The notes under the pieces were generated by a model. It ran no database searches, was not told the origin of the DNA, and was given only the letters and a program-made list of their open reading frames with translations. Position numbers and translations under genes: made by a program. From the NCBI GenBank assembly GCA_964399955.1, contig CAYNST010000037.1, positions 1 through 28,356 on the forward strand: 28,356 nucleotides of DNA, written 5' to 3'. This stretch comes from CAYNST01 sp964399955 (GTDB lineage: Bacteria > Pseudomonadota > Gammaproteobacteria > Pseudomonadales > Cellvibrionaceae). This document shows, piece by piece, positions 8,788 through 15,845 of the stretch; positions within the stretch are counted from its first letter, which is position 1; every line of letters begins with the position of its first letter.

Positions 8788-9747
8788 ATGAGTCAGATTG
8801 TAATTGCAGCCCTCTACAAATTTGTCGCCCTGCCGGATTTTGCAGCCCTGCGCGAGCCGCTGCTGGCGGAGTGCGTCCGCCATGACATCAAAGGCACCTT
8901 GTTGTTGGCTCACGAGGGCATCAACGGCACGGTATCCGGCACCCGGCAAGCCATAGACGCGTTGCTGATTTTTTTGAAGCAGGACCCGCGCCTGGCGGGC
9001 ATTGATCACAAAGAGTCCCTGGAAGACGAACAACCCTTCTACCGCATGAAGGTCAAGCTCAAAAAAGAGATCGTCACCATGGGGGTGGAAGACATCAACC
9101 CCAATGAGACCGTTGGCACCTACGTTGAGCCGGAAGACTGGAACGCCCTGATCAGTTCACCGGATGTGACGGTGATTGATACTCGCAACTTTTACGAATA
9201 CGCAATTGGCACCTTCGAAGGCGCCGTTAACCCCAACACTGAAACCTTTCGCGAACTGCCGCAGTTTGTGGCTGAGCAACTGGACCCGGCGCGCCACAAG
9301 AAGGTGGCCATGTTCTGCACCGGTGGCATTCGCTGCGAGAAGTCCACCGCCTACCTGAAAAAGCAGGGCTTTGATGAGGTTTATCACCTGAAGGGCGGCA
9401 TACTCAAGTATTTGGAGCAGGTGCCGGCAGAGAAGAGCCTGTGGCGCGGTGAGTGTTTTGTCTTCGACAACCGGGTGGCGGTAAACCACGACCTGGAGAA
9501 GGGGCAATACGACCAATGCCACGGCTGCCGCCACCCGATTACCGAGCAGGACAAGCTCTCGGAGAAGTATCTGCGCGGGGTTGCCTGCCGGCGTTGTTAC
9601 GACCAGCAAACCCCCGCTCAACGTGCGCGCTTTGCGGAGCGGCAAAAACAGATGGAGCTGGCCCGGGCACGGCAGCAACTGCACATTGGCGCCCCACCGC
9701 CGGAGCGTCAACTGAAGGCCTGCGCAGAGCAGAGTCAGGCGTCCTAA
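8788..9747 (+). CDS. trhO: tRNA uridine(34) hydroxylase TrhO (rhodanese family)
   Basis: 319 residues. The N-terminal ~100 residues form the acylphosphatase-like domain (GTLLLAHEGINGTVSGT), followed by a rhodanese domain with active-site loop CTGGIRC, catalytic cysteine at about 177, and a C-terminal cysteine-rich stretch (CHGCRHP, then CRRCYDQQ) that looks zinc-binding. The family (formerly YceA) carries out O2-dependent hydroxylation of wobble uridine 34 in certain tRNAs to 5-hydroxyuridine, the prephenate-independent route to 5-hydroxyuridine derivatives. It acts in the cytoplasm. ATG at 8788 is chosen because AAGG lies 8-9 nt upstream and MSQIVIAALYKF aligns with known N-termini; an open extension back to 8692 crosses the promoter and hairpin. 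Confidence 0.95.
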   Translation: MSQIVIAALYKFVALPDFAALREPLLAECVRHDIKGTLLLAHEGINGTVSGTRQAIDALLIFLKQDPRLAGIDHKESLEDEQPFYRMKVKLKKEIVTMGVEDINPNETVGTYVEPEDWNALISSPDVTVIDTRNFYEYAIGTFEGAVNPNTETFRELPQFVAEQLDPARHKKVAMFCTGGIRCEKSTAYLKKQGFDEVYHLKGGILKYLEQVPAEKSLWRGECFVFDNRVAVNHDLEKGQYDQCHGCRHPITEQDKLSEKYLRGVACRRCYDQQTPAQRARFAERQKQMELARARQQLHIGAPPPERQLKACAEQSQAS

Positions 9748-10061
9748 CAAAAAGCGTCATGAATATTTGGCGGGTGCGGATGCAGCTAAAATCCAGGAAC
9801 GGACTATTCTTGATCTATAGACAGGCGCGGGCGAGCTATCTGGTCCCGCCCCGCTTGCGCTGCCGCTTTGCGGCTTATTGAATCACGGTGCCTGTGTGGC
9901 TGCCCTGGCAGCCGGCAGTCAACCCAATGAACATTGGTAACGCGGCGCTGACCTGCTGCGGCCAGGGAATGTTGTTTCAGCTGTAAGGAGTCCCACGCTC
10001 GCTGGTGGTGTCCCCACGGATTTATCACTGATACTCGTCGATACGCAATAATGAGGTAAAT
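9748..10061. other. Non-coding region between trhO and the small membrane protein
   Basis: 314 bp without a credible gene. It contains a small hairpin GCCGC-TTT-GCGGC at 9862-9874 followed by TTATT, which could be a weak terminator for trhO. A GC-rich run lies at 9828-9860. The ribosome-binding site of the next gene (GAGG at 10053-10056) closes the region. No clear promoter was found. Confidence 0.5.
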
Positions 10062-10340
10062 GTGTCTAATTTGATTGAAGAACTTAAAGCTCGGCCCTGG
10101 GACAGCATGCTGCAATTGATCGTGGGCGGCATTGCCATCTTCCTGTTTGCAATGTTCGCCGGCTCCTACTACGGCTGCGGACCGGGCAACAGCAACGTCA
10201 GCGCCGGCGCATTTACCTGCTACAGCGGTGCCATGAGTCCGCTGTACAAATTTCTGATTGTAGCCTGTATTGCCCTGGCCTCCCTGTGCTGGGGGCGGGC
10301 GGTAAGCCTGCTGGAAGCGCGTCCGGTGGGTGAAGAATAA
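10062..10340 (+). CDS. Small two-helix membrane protein of unknown function
   Basis: 92 residues from a GTG start preceded by GAGG 5 nt upstream. Two hydrophobic segments, about residues 17-36 and 62-78, predict a helical hairpin in the inner membrane. The ~25-residue loop between them is rich in Gly, Ser and Asn and holds two cysteines (about 39 and 53) that could form a disulfide if the loop is periplasmic. The N-terminus is amphipathic and charged; the C-terminus ends in an acidic GEE. I do not recognise the family. Codon use is like that of the neighbours and a strong terminator follows, both of which support a real gene. No partner gene is adjacent. Confidence 0.7.
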   Translation: MSNLIEELKARPWDSMLQLIVGGIAIFLFAMFAGSYYGCGPGNSNVSAGAFTCYSGAMSPLYKFLIVACIALASLCWGRAVSLLEARPVGEE

Positions 10341-10448
10341 TTCATTACCACCCGCCACCCTGACCGCAGAGTTGTCCGTAGGTAGCTGCTTCAAATTGAA
10401 CGGCTGCGGCAAATGGCCGAGAGTTGCGGGCTGAATGATCAGGAAGAG

Positions 10449-10472
10449 AGGGCCCTTACGGGCCCTTTTTTT
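10449..10472 (+). terminator. Rho-independent terminator between convergent genes
   Basis: AGGGCCC (10449-10455), loop TTAC, GGGCCCT (10460-10466), then a seven-T run to 10472. This is a textbook intrinsic terminator for the plus-strand small membrane protein. The T-run runs into the stop codon of the convergent GH26 gene (complement of 10471-10473). Confidence 0.9.
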
Positions 10473-11700
10473 ATCTCCAGTTCAGCTGTTGCAAGCGACC
10501 CAAAGTAAGGATTTCCCTGCGGGCAAGCAGGTCGCGGGTGCCTTCAATATCACCCAGTGCAAGTTTGGATTCGGCTACATCATCCGTCGCTTCTAAAGAG
10601 TAGGGGCTAGCCCAGAAACCCAGATAGATATAGGAGCCAATCAAGGTGTTTGCGAGGAAGTCTCCCCGGAAAAGACGGATTCTGGTGGTTTCGTCCGGAA
10701 GGGTTTCTTCGACGCCATAACGGCTACCCTCTGCGGCGGATTGCGGCCCGAATTCTGCCATGCCTACCGGCTTGGTGTAGCCCGTCATTGGCTCATAGTC
10801 TGAAATCAGCAGGTCGTCATCCCGCACCACCGGTGCGATAACATCCACCTCATTATCTCCAGGATAGGCCCAGAATGTTGGCGTGCCTCCGGTGATCGGC
10901 CCCTGGGCCGGCAGACTGGTACCGTCCCCCGGGCTGTAGACCCAGAGCAAGTTGTTAAGTGGCCGATCTCCCGAGGTAAAATAATTGCGCATATTTGCCC
11001 ATACCCCGGTGTAAAGCGTTGAGTCATTGACGTCAGGCCTGCGGCTGGCTTGCACGCCCCACCAGTGTTTTGCGGTGTTCATCTCGGGCAGCGGTGCCCA
11101 GAGAACCGCAACGCCGGCGTCCTGCAGCTCTCTCAAAGCACTGGCAACGAGGTCAAGGCGACTTTTCCATGCTGGATTGTCGGCGTGTCTGAGGCGTTCC
11201 ATATTCACATCTTCTGAATATTGGGTGCCCAGTGAAGGGTCTACTGGATTGAATGGGCGCCAGGTGATCATCACCACGCCACCGGCGTTCCAGTGCTGTT
11301 TGATGCGCTCATTGACGCGAGTCAGAGTTTCTCGGGTGTAGTTGCCGTCCTGACCGTAATCGACGGTCAGTAGGGACGGCATTTGGTTGAATTCGTCGTT
11401 AAATTCAGTAAACAACTGATAGTAGGAGTTGTCCTCGCTTCGCTCATCAATAACGGTGCCACTGCCAACGACCTGACCCATCATTATGCCCTCGGATGCC
11501 CGAGTACAGCTTAGCCTCAAGAGCAGGTTGTAAACGGCAACCGCGCTTTCCGTTGCGTTGGCATTGACGGGTGCTTCAGCGCATGTGCGCTCGGCGCCCG
11601 CATAGTTGGGGTCCTCGCGCGGAATGTTATAGCCGTTGTCGCACCCCTGCAGCACCATCGCTGCGCTCACCGCCAGGGCAAGTCGAAAACACCGATTCAT
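10471..11700 (-). CDS. Glycoside hydrolase family 26 lipoprotein (beta-mannanase-like)
   Basis: 409 residues with a lipoprotein signal: hydrophobic LALAVSAAMVLQGC ending at Cys20. The mature protein resembles GH26, a clan GH-A retaining enzyme with a (beta/alpha)8 barrel that cleaves beta-mannans or related glucans. Visible support includes VVMITWRPFNP, the proton-donor region LPEMNTAKHWWG (Glu206 as likely acid/base), LLWVYSPGDG, YPGDNEVDVIA and GMAEFGPQ (Glu316 as likely nucleophile). In canonical mannanases the acid/base Glu is preceded by His (HEMNG); here it is Pro, so substrate preference may differ. Asp at +2 and Asn at +3 after the lipidated Cys would favour inner-membrane retention under the E. 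coli Lol rule. The start has a strong AAGGAG. No other polysaccharide-utilisation genes are adjacent. Confidence 0.85.
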   Translation of the reverse strand: MNRCFRLALAVSAAMVLQGCDNGYNIPREDPNYAGAERTCAEAPVNANATESAVAVYNLLLRLSCTRASEGIMMGQVVGSGTVIDERSEDNSYYQLFTEFNDEFNQMPSLLTVDYGQDGNYTRETLTRVNERIKQHWNAGGVVMITWRPFNPVDPSLGTQYSEDVNMERLRHADNPAWKSRLDLVASALRELQDAGVAVLWAPLPEMNTAKHWWGVQASRRPDVNDSTLYTGVWANMRNYFTSGDRPLNNLLWVYSPGDGTSLPAQGPITGGTPTFWAYPGDNEVDVIAPVVRDDDLLISDYEPMTGYTKPVGMAEFGPQSAAEGSRYGVEETLPDETTRIRLFRGDFLANTLIGSYIYLGFWASPYSLEATDDVAESKLALGDIEGTRDLLARREILTLGRLQQLNWR

Positions 11701-12069
11701 TCTGAACTCCTTTTATAGGTTATGTCTTATTCTTGCACAGGGCGAGGAATCTGTCAGTTTACGTTAGGTTGGCAAGCCGGTGGATCTGCAGCGAGTAAAG
11801 ATGGTCATTTCTCACATTTTTCGCCTTGCTCTGCACAGATTCGGACGCAATCTGAACGGTCACGGGATGAGCTAATTAGTTACAGCCGCTTGCGCGGCCC
11901 ATGATACGCCTCCACGGGCTCAACTCTTGTGATAGGGTACAAGAGATTAATCTCTGCCGATGCGATTGATTGCCCGGGCAAAGGCGGAATGCGCAGCTCG
12001 ACAGCTGCAGCCAATGGGCCACGCTCACGCTTAGGCAATGGCATTACCTACAAGTTCTTGGTCAAGTTT
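11701..12069. other. Non-coding divergent region between GH26 and the Sel1-like gene
   Basis: 369 bp, with a strong AAGGAG for GH26 at its left edge. The stretch 11840-11868 resembles 72-100 upstream of the RimK-family gene (21/29). An open frame from GTG 11929 into the next gene exists but lacks a ribosome-binding site. No confident promoter pair was found on either strand. Confidence 0.5.
11840..11868. promoter_or_regulatory. Possible operator-like sequence (second copy)
   Basis: Partner of 72-100 with shared GGACGCAA and GTCACG blocks, lying between the divergent GH26 and Sel1-like genes. It is only a similarity between two intergenic stretches and could be chance. Confidence 0.18.
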
Positions 12070-12978
12070 ATGAGTTTGAAATCCCAGCTGATGGGTGGCG
12101 GAGCCACGCTACTGTGCATTGCCGGCATCCTGCTGTTTTTGGCCGATGACAAGCCCGGGACGGTCCCGGAGGCAGACAGATTGCTGTACTCGCCAAGACC
12201 CGCCGTCTCCGAGGCTCCGCAAGTGGTTCAGGAGCCCGCAGCTGAGCTTCAGCCGCTTCCCGAGCCTGCGGCCGAACAGCCGGCACCCGTGGAGGAGCCG
12301 ATTGAGTTGCCGGAGCGTTTCACAAGCTACGGTGATCTGGTACGGTCGTTGGAGTCCATGGGCGGCTGCAAGGTGGCCGGTGGGCCGGTGGGGGAATTGA
12401 TTGAGGCGTGGACGGAGAAGTGGCGGCAGAACACCGAGGATTTTGCGGTAAGCTTCAACTCCATGTCGCCGACGGACGCCTACCAGACATACTCTGAAGA
12501 TACCCTGCAGGCGCTCGCCCGCGACAACGACCCCCGCGCCCAGGTTTTGCTGGGTCATAGAGCCATGGCCGAGAAACGCAACGACGAAGCCAAGCAGGCG
12601 TATTACCGCGCCGCCATGCTGGGCAGCGTGGATGCGCCTCATTTCATGATTTGGCTGCTCAACGACGAAAAGCGCAACGCGCAAAATGAAAACAACGCTG
12701 GTCGGATGGTGGAACTGACCACCGAAATGGTCGGCTGGCACAGGCTGCTGGAGAAGAGAACCGGCGTCATGTACCACCCTCCCTCAGAGAAAACCGCCTG
12801 GACTCACGTGGAGCCGGACGAGCGCATACTGCAGCAGGCGGAAGCCTTGGGGCAGCAGCTGTATCAGACAATGTCTGCAGAGCGGCGCGAGCTGGGGCTG
12901 GGGCGGTTTGAAGACCTGCCTGAAGAGTTTGAGCTTGATGAGATCCTGGAGCATATTGACTGCACGCCGGGCCAGTAA
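12070..12978 (+). CDS. Membrane-anchored protein with Sel1/TPR-like helical region, function unknown
   Basis: 302 residues from the ATG at 12070. A hydrophobic segment at residues ~10-26 (GATLLCIAGILLFLA) is a signal anchor. It is followed by a Pro/Glu/Ala-rich linker to ~residue 80 typical of periplasmic spacers, then a soluble domain. Within this, NDPRAQVLLGHRAM followed by EAKQAYYRAAMLGSVDAPHF resembles one Sel1/TPR-like repeat (~residues 150-190). Cysteines near residues 100 (GGCKVAG) and 298 (DCTPGQ) bracket the domain and could pair in the periplasm. The start is uncertain: the frame is open upstream to a GTG at 11929, but 12070 places the hydrophobic segment at the N-terminus; the ribosome-binding site is weak. 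No known family recognised. It converges on tpx with a 51-bp gap. Confidence 0.7.
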   Translation: MSLKSQLMGGGATLLCIAGILLFLADDKPGTVPEADRLLYSPRPAVSEAPQVVQEPAAELQPLPEPAAEQPAPVEEPIELPERFTSYGDLVRSLESMGGCKVAGGPVGELIEAWTEKWRQNTEDFAVSFNSMSPTDAYQTYSEDTLQALARDNDPRAQVLLGHRAMAEKRNDEAKQAYYRAAMLGSVDAPHFMIWLLNDEKRNAQNENNAGRMVELTTEMVGWHRLLEKRTGVMYHPPSEKTAWTHVEPDERILQQAEALGQQLYQTMSAERRELGLGRFEDLPEEFELDEILEHIDCTPGQ

Positions 12979-13029
12979 GCCGGCGCCGCCAATTGATGCT
13001 GCACAACCTTCACTTATCCCGTGAGCCTG

Positions 13030-13530
13030 CTATTTGCCCAGAGCCTCCAGGGCGGCCTGGTAATCCGGCTCGTCCGCTGTTTCCGCTACCTGTTGGGTGT
13101 AGCTTACTTTACCCTCTTCGTTGATGATGACCACGGCTCGTGACAGTAAGCCTTTCAAGGGGCCGGTGGTGAAGACCAGGCCGTAGTCTTCGCCAAAGCT
13201 TGAACGGAAAGCGGACAAGGTCTGAACCCGCTCTATACCTTCGGCGGCGCAAAACCGGGTTTGGGCGAAGGGCAAGTCCATGGAAATGCACAGCACCAGG
13301 GTATTTTCCAGATCGGCCGCCTGCTGGTTGAAGCTGCGAACCGAGAAGGCGCAGGTAGGGGTGTCTACCGAGGGGAAGATATTCAACAGCAGGCGTTTGC
13401 CCGCCAGTTCCTGCAGGCTGATCTCCGACAGGTCGGCTTTGACCAGAGTGAAGGCGGGAGCCTGGCCGCCAATCTCGGGAAGTTCACCTGCCGTTTCTAT
13501 CGGGTTGCCTTTAAGGGTTACCGTCGCCAT
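13030..13530 (-). CDS. tpx: Thiol peroxidase Tpx (atypical 2-Cys peroxiredoxin)
   Basis: 166 residues, the standard Tpx length. The peroxidatic cysteine is Cys60 in SVDTPTC, with the family's TxxC arrangement. The resolving cysteine is Cys94 in DLPFAQTRFC, which is diagnostic of Tpx. The enzyme reduces H2O2 and alkyl hydroperoxides through an intramolecular disulfide that is recycled by thioredoxin. E. coli Tpx is reported as periplasmic or cytoplasmic; no signal peptide is seen here. ATG at 13530 is chosen because MATVTLKGNP is the conserved N-terminus and AAGG lies upstream. An in-frame start 24 codons earlier (13602) adds a non-conserved leader. It is divergent from the shikimate kinase-like gene across 261 bp. 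Confidence 0.95.
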   Translation of the reverse strand: MATVTLKGNPIETAGELPEIGGQAPAFTLVKADLSEISLQELAGKRLLLNIFPSVDTPTCAFSVRSFNQQAADLENTLVLCISMDLPFAQTRFCAAEGIERVQTLSAFRSSFGEDYGLVFTTGPLKGLLSRAVVIINEEGKVSYTQQVAETADEPDYQAALEALGK

Positions 13531-13791
13531 AGTATTTGCCTTTGCTGGTGTTTGTTGTGCCGCAAGTTGCGCGGAGCTGCTATGCATACGCCGCAAGGGC
13601 AAAACCGGTTCAGAAATCTGCCTTGGTGTTTGCCATAACAGTTCGGCCTGCGGCCTGAAAAACTCTGGGTGTCATGGAGATAGGTATAGGCGCACGCCGC
13701 GTAGAACTCTGACAAAGCAAAGAATGTACGGAGTTACCTTTTTCACCCCGCCGCGCACCATCATTCAGGTGCACTGGTAAGCGAGGCTTTT

Positions 13792-14319
13792 ATGGAACTG
13801 CGAACCCAACCGGAATCGTCAGTAGTGCTGATCGGCATGCCGGGTGCGGGAAAAAGTACTCTGGGCAAAGATCTGGCGAAGGACCGGCGGGTTCCCCTGA
13901 TTGACACCGACAGTCTGATCGAGCAGCACACGGGCAAAAAGCTGCAGCAGCTGCTTGACGAGCGGGGCTATCAGGCCTTGCGAGAACTGGAGGGCGAAAT
14001 CATCACTAAAACGGAGTTTGCCTCGCCCTGTGTGATAGCCACCGGCGGCAGTGTGGTCTATAGCGAGCAGGCCATGGGGCATCTGAAGGCGTCAGCGGTG
14101 TGCGTGTTTTTCATGGTGTCTCTGGAGACGGTAAAGGCCAGGGTCAAAAATCTTGAGCGGCGGGGTTTTGTGCGCGCCCCCGGGCAGTCCCTGGCCGAGG
14201 TGTACGAAGAGCGTCAGCCGCTCTACGAGCGGTTTGCCGATGTGGTTCTGCCCTGCGACCACCTGTCGCGCAAGGAGATCCTGGCCCAGTTGAAGCTCTT
14301 GCTCCTCAAGCTGCCGTAA
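13792..14319 (+). CDS. Shikimate kinase-like protein (AroK/AroL family)
   Basis: 175 residues, normal for shikimate kinase. It carries P-loop GMPGAGKST (15-23), IDTD with Asp38/Asp40 for metal and shikimate, LRELEGE in place of the usual FRxxE with Arg64 as the likely shikimate-binding Arg, TGGSVV (84-89), and RQPLY with Arg141. The reaction is ATP-dependent phosphorylation of shikimate at the 3-hydroxyl, in the cytoplasm. The lid reads RRGFVRAPGQSL rather than the common RPLL form. The gene is not next to aroB, the usual partner of aroK in gammaproteobacteria, so it may be a second copy or a kinase with another substrate. GAGG precedes the ATG by about 5 nt. The aminotransferase downstream could act in the same aromatic pathway. 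Confidence 0.82.
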   Translation: MELRTQPESSVVLIGMPGAGKSTLGKDLAKDRRVPLIDTDSLIEQHTGKKLQQLLDERGYQALRELEGEIITKTEFASPCVIATGGSVVYSEQAMGHLKASAVCVFFMVSLETVKARVKNLERRGFVRAPGQSLAEVYEERQPLYERFADVVLPCDHLSRKEILAQLKLLLLKLP

Positions 14320-14451
14320 AGGCGCCGGCCGCGCAATAATTGATGGCGTGCTGACTGCGCGCCCGCACACCCGCTATTGCCAAGCAACGCTCACACGGCA
14401 GTTTTTGCGGCCGGATTTTGCCTTGCGGCAGTATTTCTGCGTTTCTCACGG

Positions 14452-14457
14452 TATAAT
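14452..14457 (+). promoter_or_regulatory. Candidate -10 box of the aminotransferase gene
   Basis: Perfect TATAAT 38 nt before the ATG at 14496, in the 176-bp gap after the kinase gene. No good -35 is found at standard spacing (TTGCGG at 14423-14428 is too far). It suggests the aminotransferase has its own promoter. Confidence 0.4.
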
Positions 14458-14495
14458 CGCCGCCATTCATCACCACACCCCATGAGCGGTCAATC

Positions 14496-15683
14496 ATGTT
14501 TGATGCACTGGCCCCCCTGCCCGCCGATCCCATACTGGGTTTGATGGCGCTCTATCAGCGCGATGACAACCCGCGCAAGGTGGACCTGGGAGTAGGCGTT
14601 TATAAAGACGATGCCGGCGCCACGCCCGTGCTGCGTGCCGTCAAGCGCGCGGAACAAGCGTTACTGGCAAACCAGCAAAGCAAAGCCTATGTGGGGCCCT
14701 TTGGCCTGGAGCCATTCAATGCCGCCATGGCCGACCTGGTGCTGGGTGAGCGCGCTGCGTACGCGCCGCGCGTGGTGCTTGCGCAGACGCCGGGAGGCTG
14801 CGGTGCCCTGCGTCTGGGGGCCGAGTTGATCAAAGCCACCCGCAGCAATGCCAAAGTGTGGGTCAGTGACCCGACCTGGGGCAATCATCGCCCATTGCTG
14901 GGTCATGCGGGTCTGAGCCTTTGCACCTACCCCTATTTGCACCCTGAGACCCAGGGGCTGGATTTTGACGCCATGGCGGCGTGCCTGGAGCAGGTGCCGG
15001 CGGGTGACCTGGTGTTGTTGCACGCCTGCTGCCACAATCCGACCGGCGTGGACCTGGATCGGGAGCAGTGGCGGGCGGTTGCCGATATTGCCGGTCGCCG
15101 AGGTTTTGTGCCCTTTGTTGATATGGCCTACCAGGGTTTTGGTGAGGGTTTGCAGGAGGACGCCTGGGGGCTGAGGCTGCTGGCCGAACAGTTGCCGGAA
15201 GTCCTGTTTGCGGTATCCTGTTCCAAAAACTTCGGGCTCTATCGCGAGCGCGTTGGCGCGGTGGGGTTGATCGCTGCCACTGCGCAACAGGGCCAGGTTG
15301 CCCTGAGTCATTTTGCCTCCATTGCCCGGGGCATCTATTCCATGCCGCCGGACCACGGTGCGGCAGTAGTGGCGAGCATACTCAGCAATGATGAGCTGCG
15401 GGCAGAATGGGTGGCAGAGCTGGACGACATGCGCGAGCGCATCGGTGGATTGCGGCGGGCCTTTGCCCTGCGCATGAGCCTGCTGCTGGGGCGGGACCAC
15501 TTCGCTTTTGTTGCGCATCAGCGCGGTATGTTCTCATTTTTGAATCTTTCGGAAGCCCAGGTTGCGCGTCTCGCCTCGGAATACGGCATTTATATGCTCA
15601 GCTCATCACGCACCAGTATCGCCGGGCTGAATACGCAAAACCTTGACTATGTTTGCGAGGCCGTTGCCTCTGTAATGAGCTGA
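14496..15683 (+). CDS. Class I aspartate/aromatic amino acid aminotransferase
   Basis: 395 residues, the length of E. coli AspC/TyrB. Pyridoxal-phosphate features are in order: NPTG (181-184), Asp209 in FVDMAYQGFGEG, Tyr212, the Schiff-base Lys244 in SCSKNFGLYRERVG with phosphate-binding Arg252, and the substrate-carboxylate Arg in the C-terminal SSSRTSIAGLN. The N-terminus LGVGVYKDDAG is typical of the group. It moves an amino group between aspartate, tyrosine or phenylalanine and 2-oxoglutarate in the cytoplasm. Sequence alone does not separate aspartate from aromatic preference. The neighbouring shikimate kinase-like gene fits an aromatic role, but a promoter-like TATAAT lies between them. 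A weak GAGCGG precedes the ATG. Confidence 0.92.
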   Translation: MFDALAPLPADPILGLMALYQRDDNPRKVDLGVGVYKDDAGATPVLRAVKRAEQALLANQQSKAYVGPFGLEPFNAAMADLVLGERAAYAPRVVLAQTPGGCGALRLGAELIKATRSNAKVWVSDPTWGNHRPLLGHAGLSLCTYPYLHPETQGLDFDAMAACLEQVPAGDLVLLHACCHNPTGVDLDREQWRAVADIAGRRGFVPFVDMAYQGFGEGLQEDAWGLRLLAEQLPEVLFAVSCSKNFGLYRERVGAVGLIAATAQQGQVALSHFASIARGIYSMPPDHGAAVVASILSNDELRAEWVAELDDMRERIGGLRRAFALRMSLLLGRDHFAFVAHQRGMFSFLNLSEAQVARLASEYGIYMLSSSRTSIAGLNTQNLDYVCEAVASVMS

Positions 15684-15739
15684 CACTCGGCCCGCAGCCG
15701 GCCGGATATGCCACCGGGTTGGCACCGCCGGTCATTGGG

Positions 15740-15770
15740 TTGAGACTTGTTGGCCGAGTTTGAGTATACT
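15740..15770 (+). promoter_or_regulatory. Candidate promoter of the HD-GYP gene
   Basis: TTGAGA (15740-15745), 19-nt spacer, TATACT (15765-15770), 75 nt before the ATG at 15846. Each hexamer is close to sigma-70 consensus, but the spacer is longer than optimal. Confidence 0.35.
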
Positions 15771-15845
15771 GGGTGAAATTTGGGCAAGCTGCCAGCGTGG
15801 CTTGATTGATCGGGCAGATGGCAAACGGATAGGTGTCGAGGCAAG

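Noticed and set aside
7450..9033. A 527-codon minus-strand open frame across the ygiQ and trhO genes
   Set aside because: It is antisense to two clearly conserved proteins and crosses their intergenic hairpin; the translation has no recognisable domain. Other long antisense frames (for example 430-1650, 3954-5162, 20905-22005) fail for the same reason.
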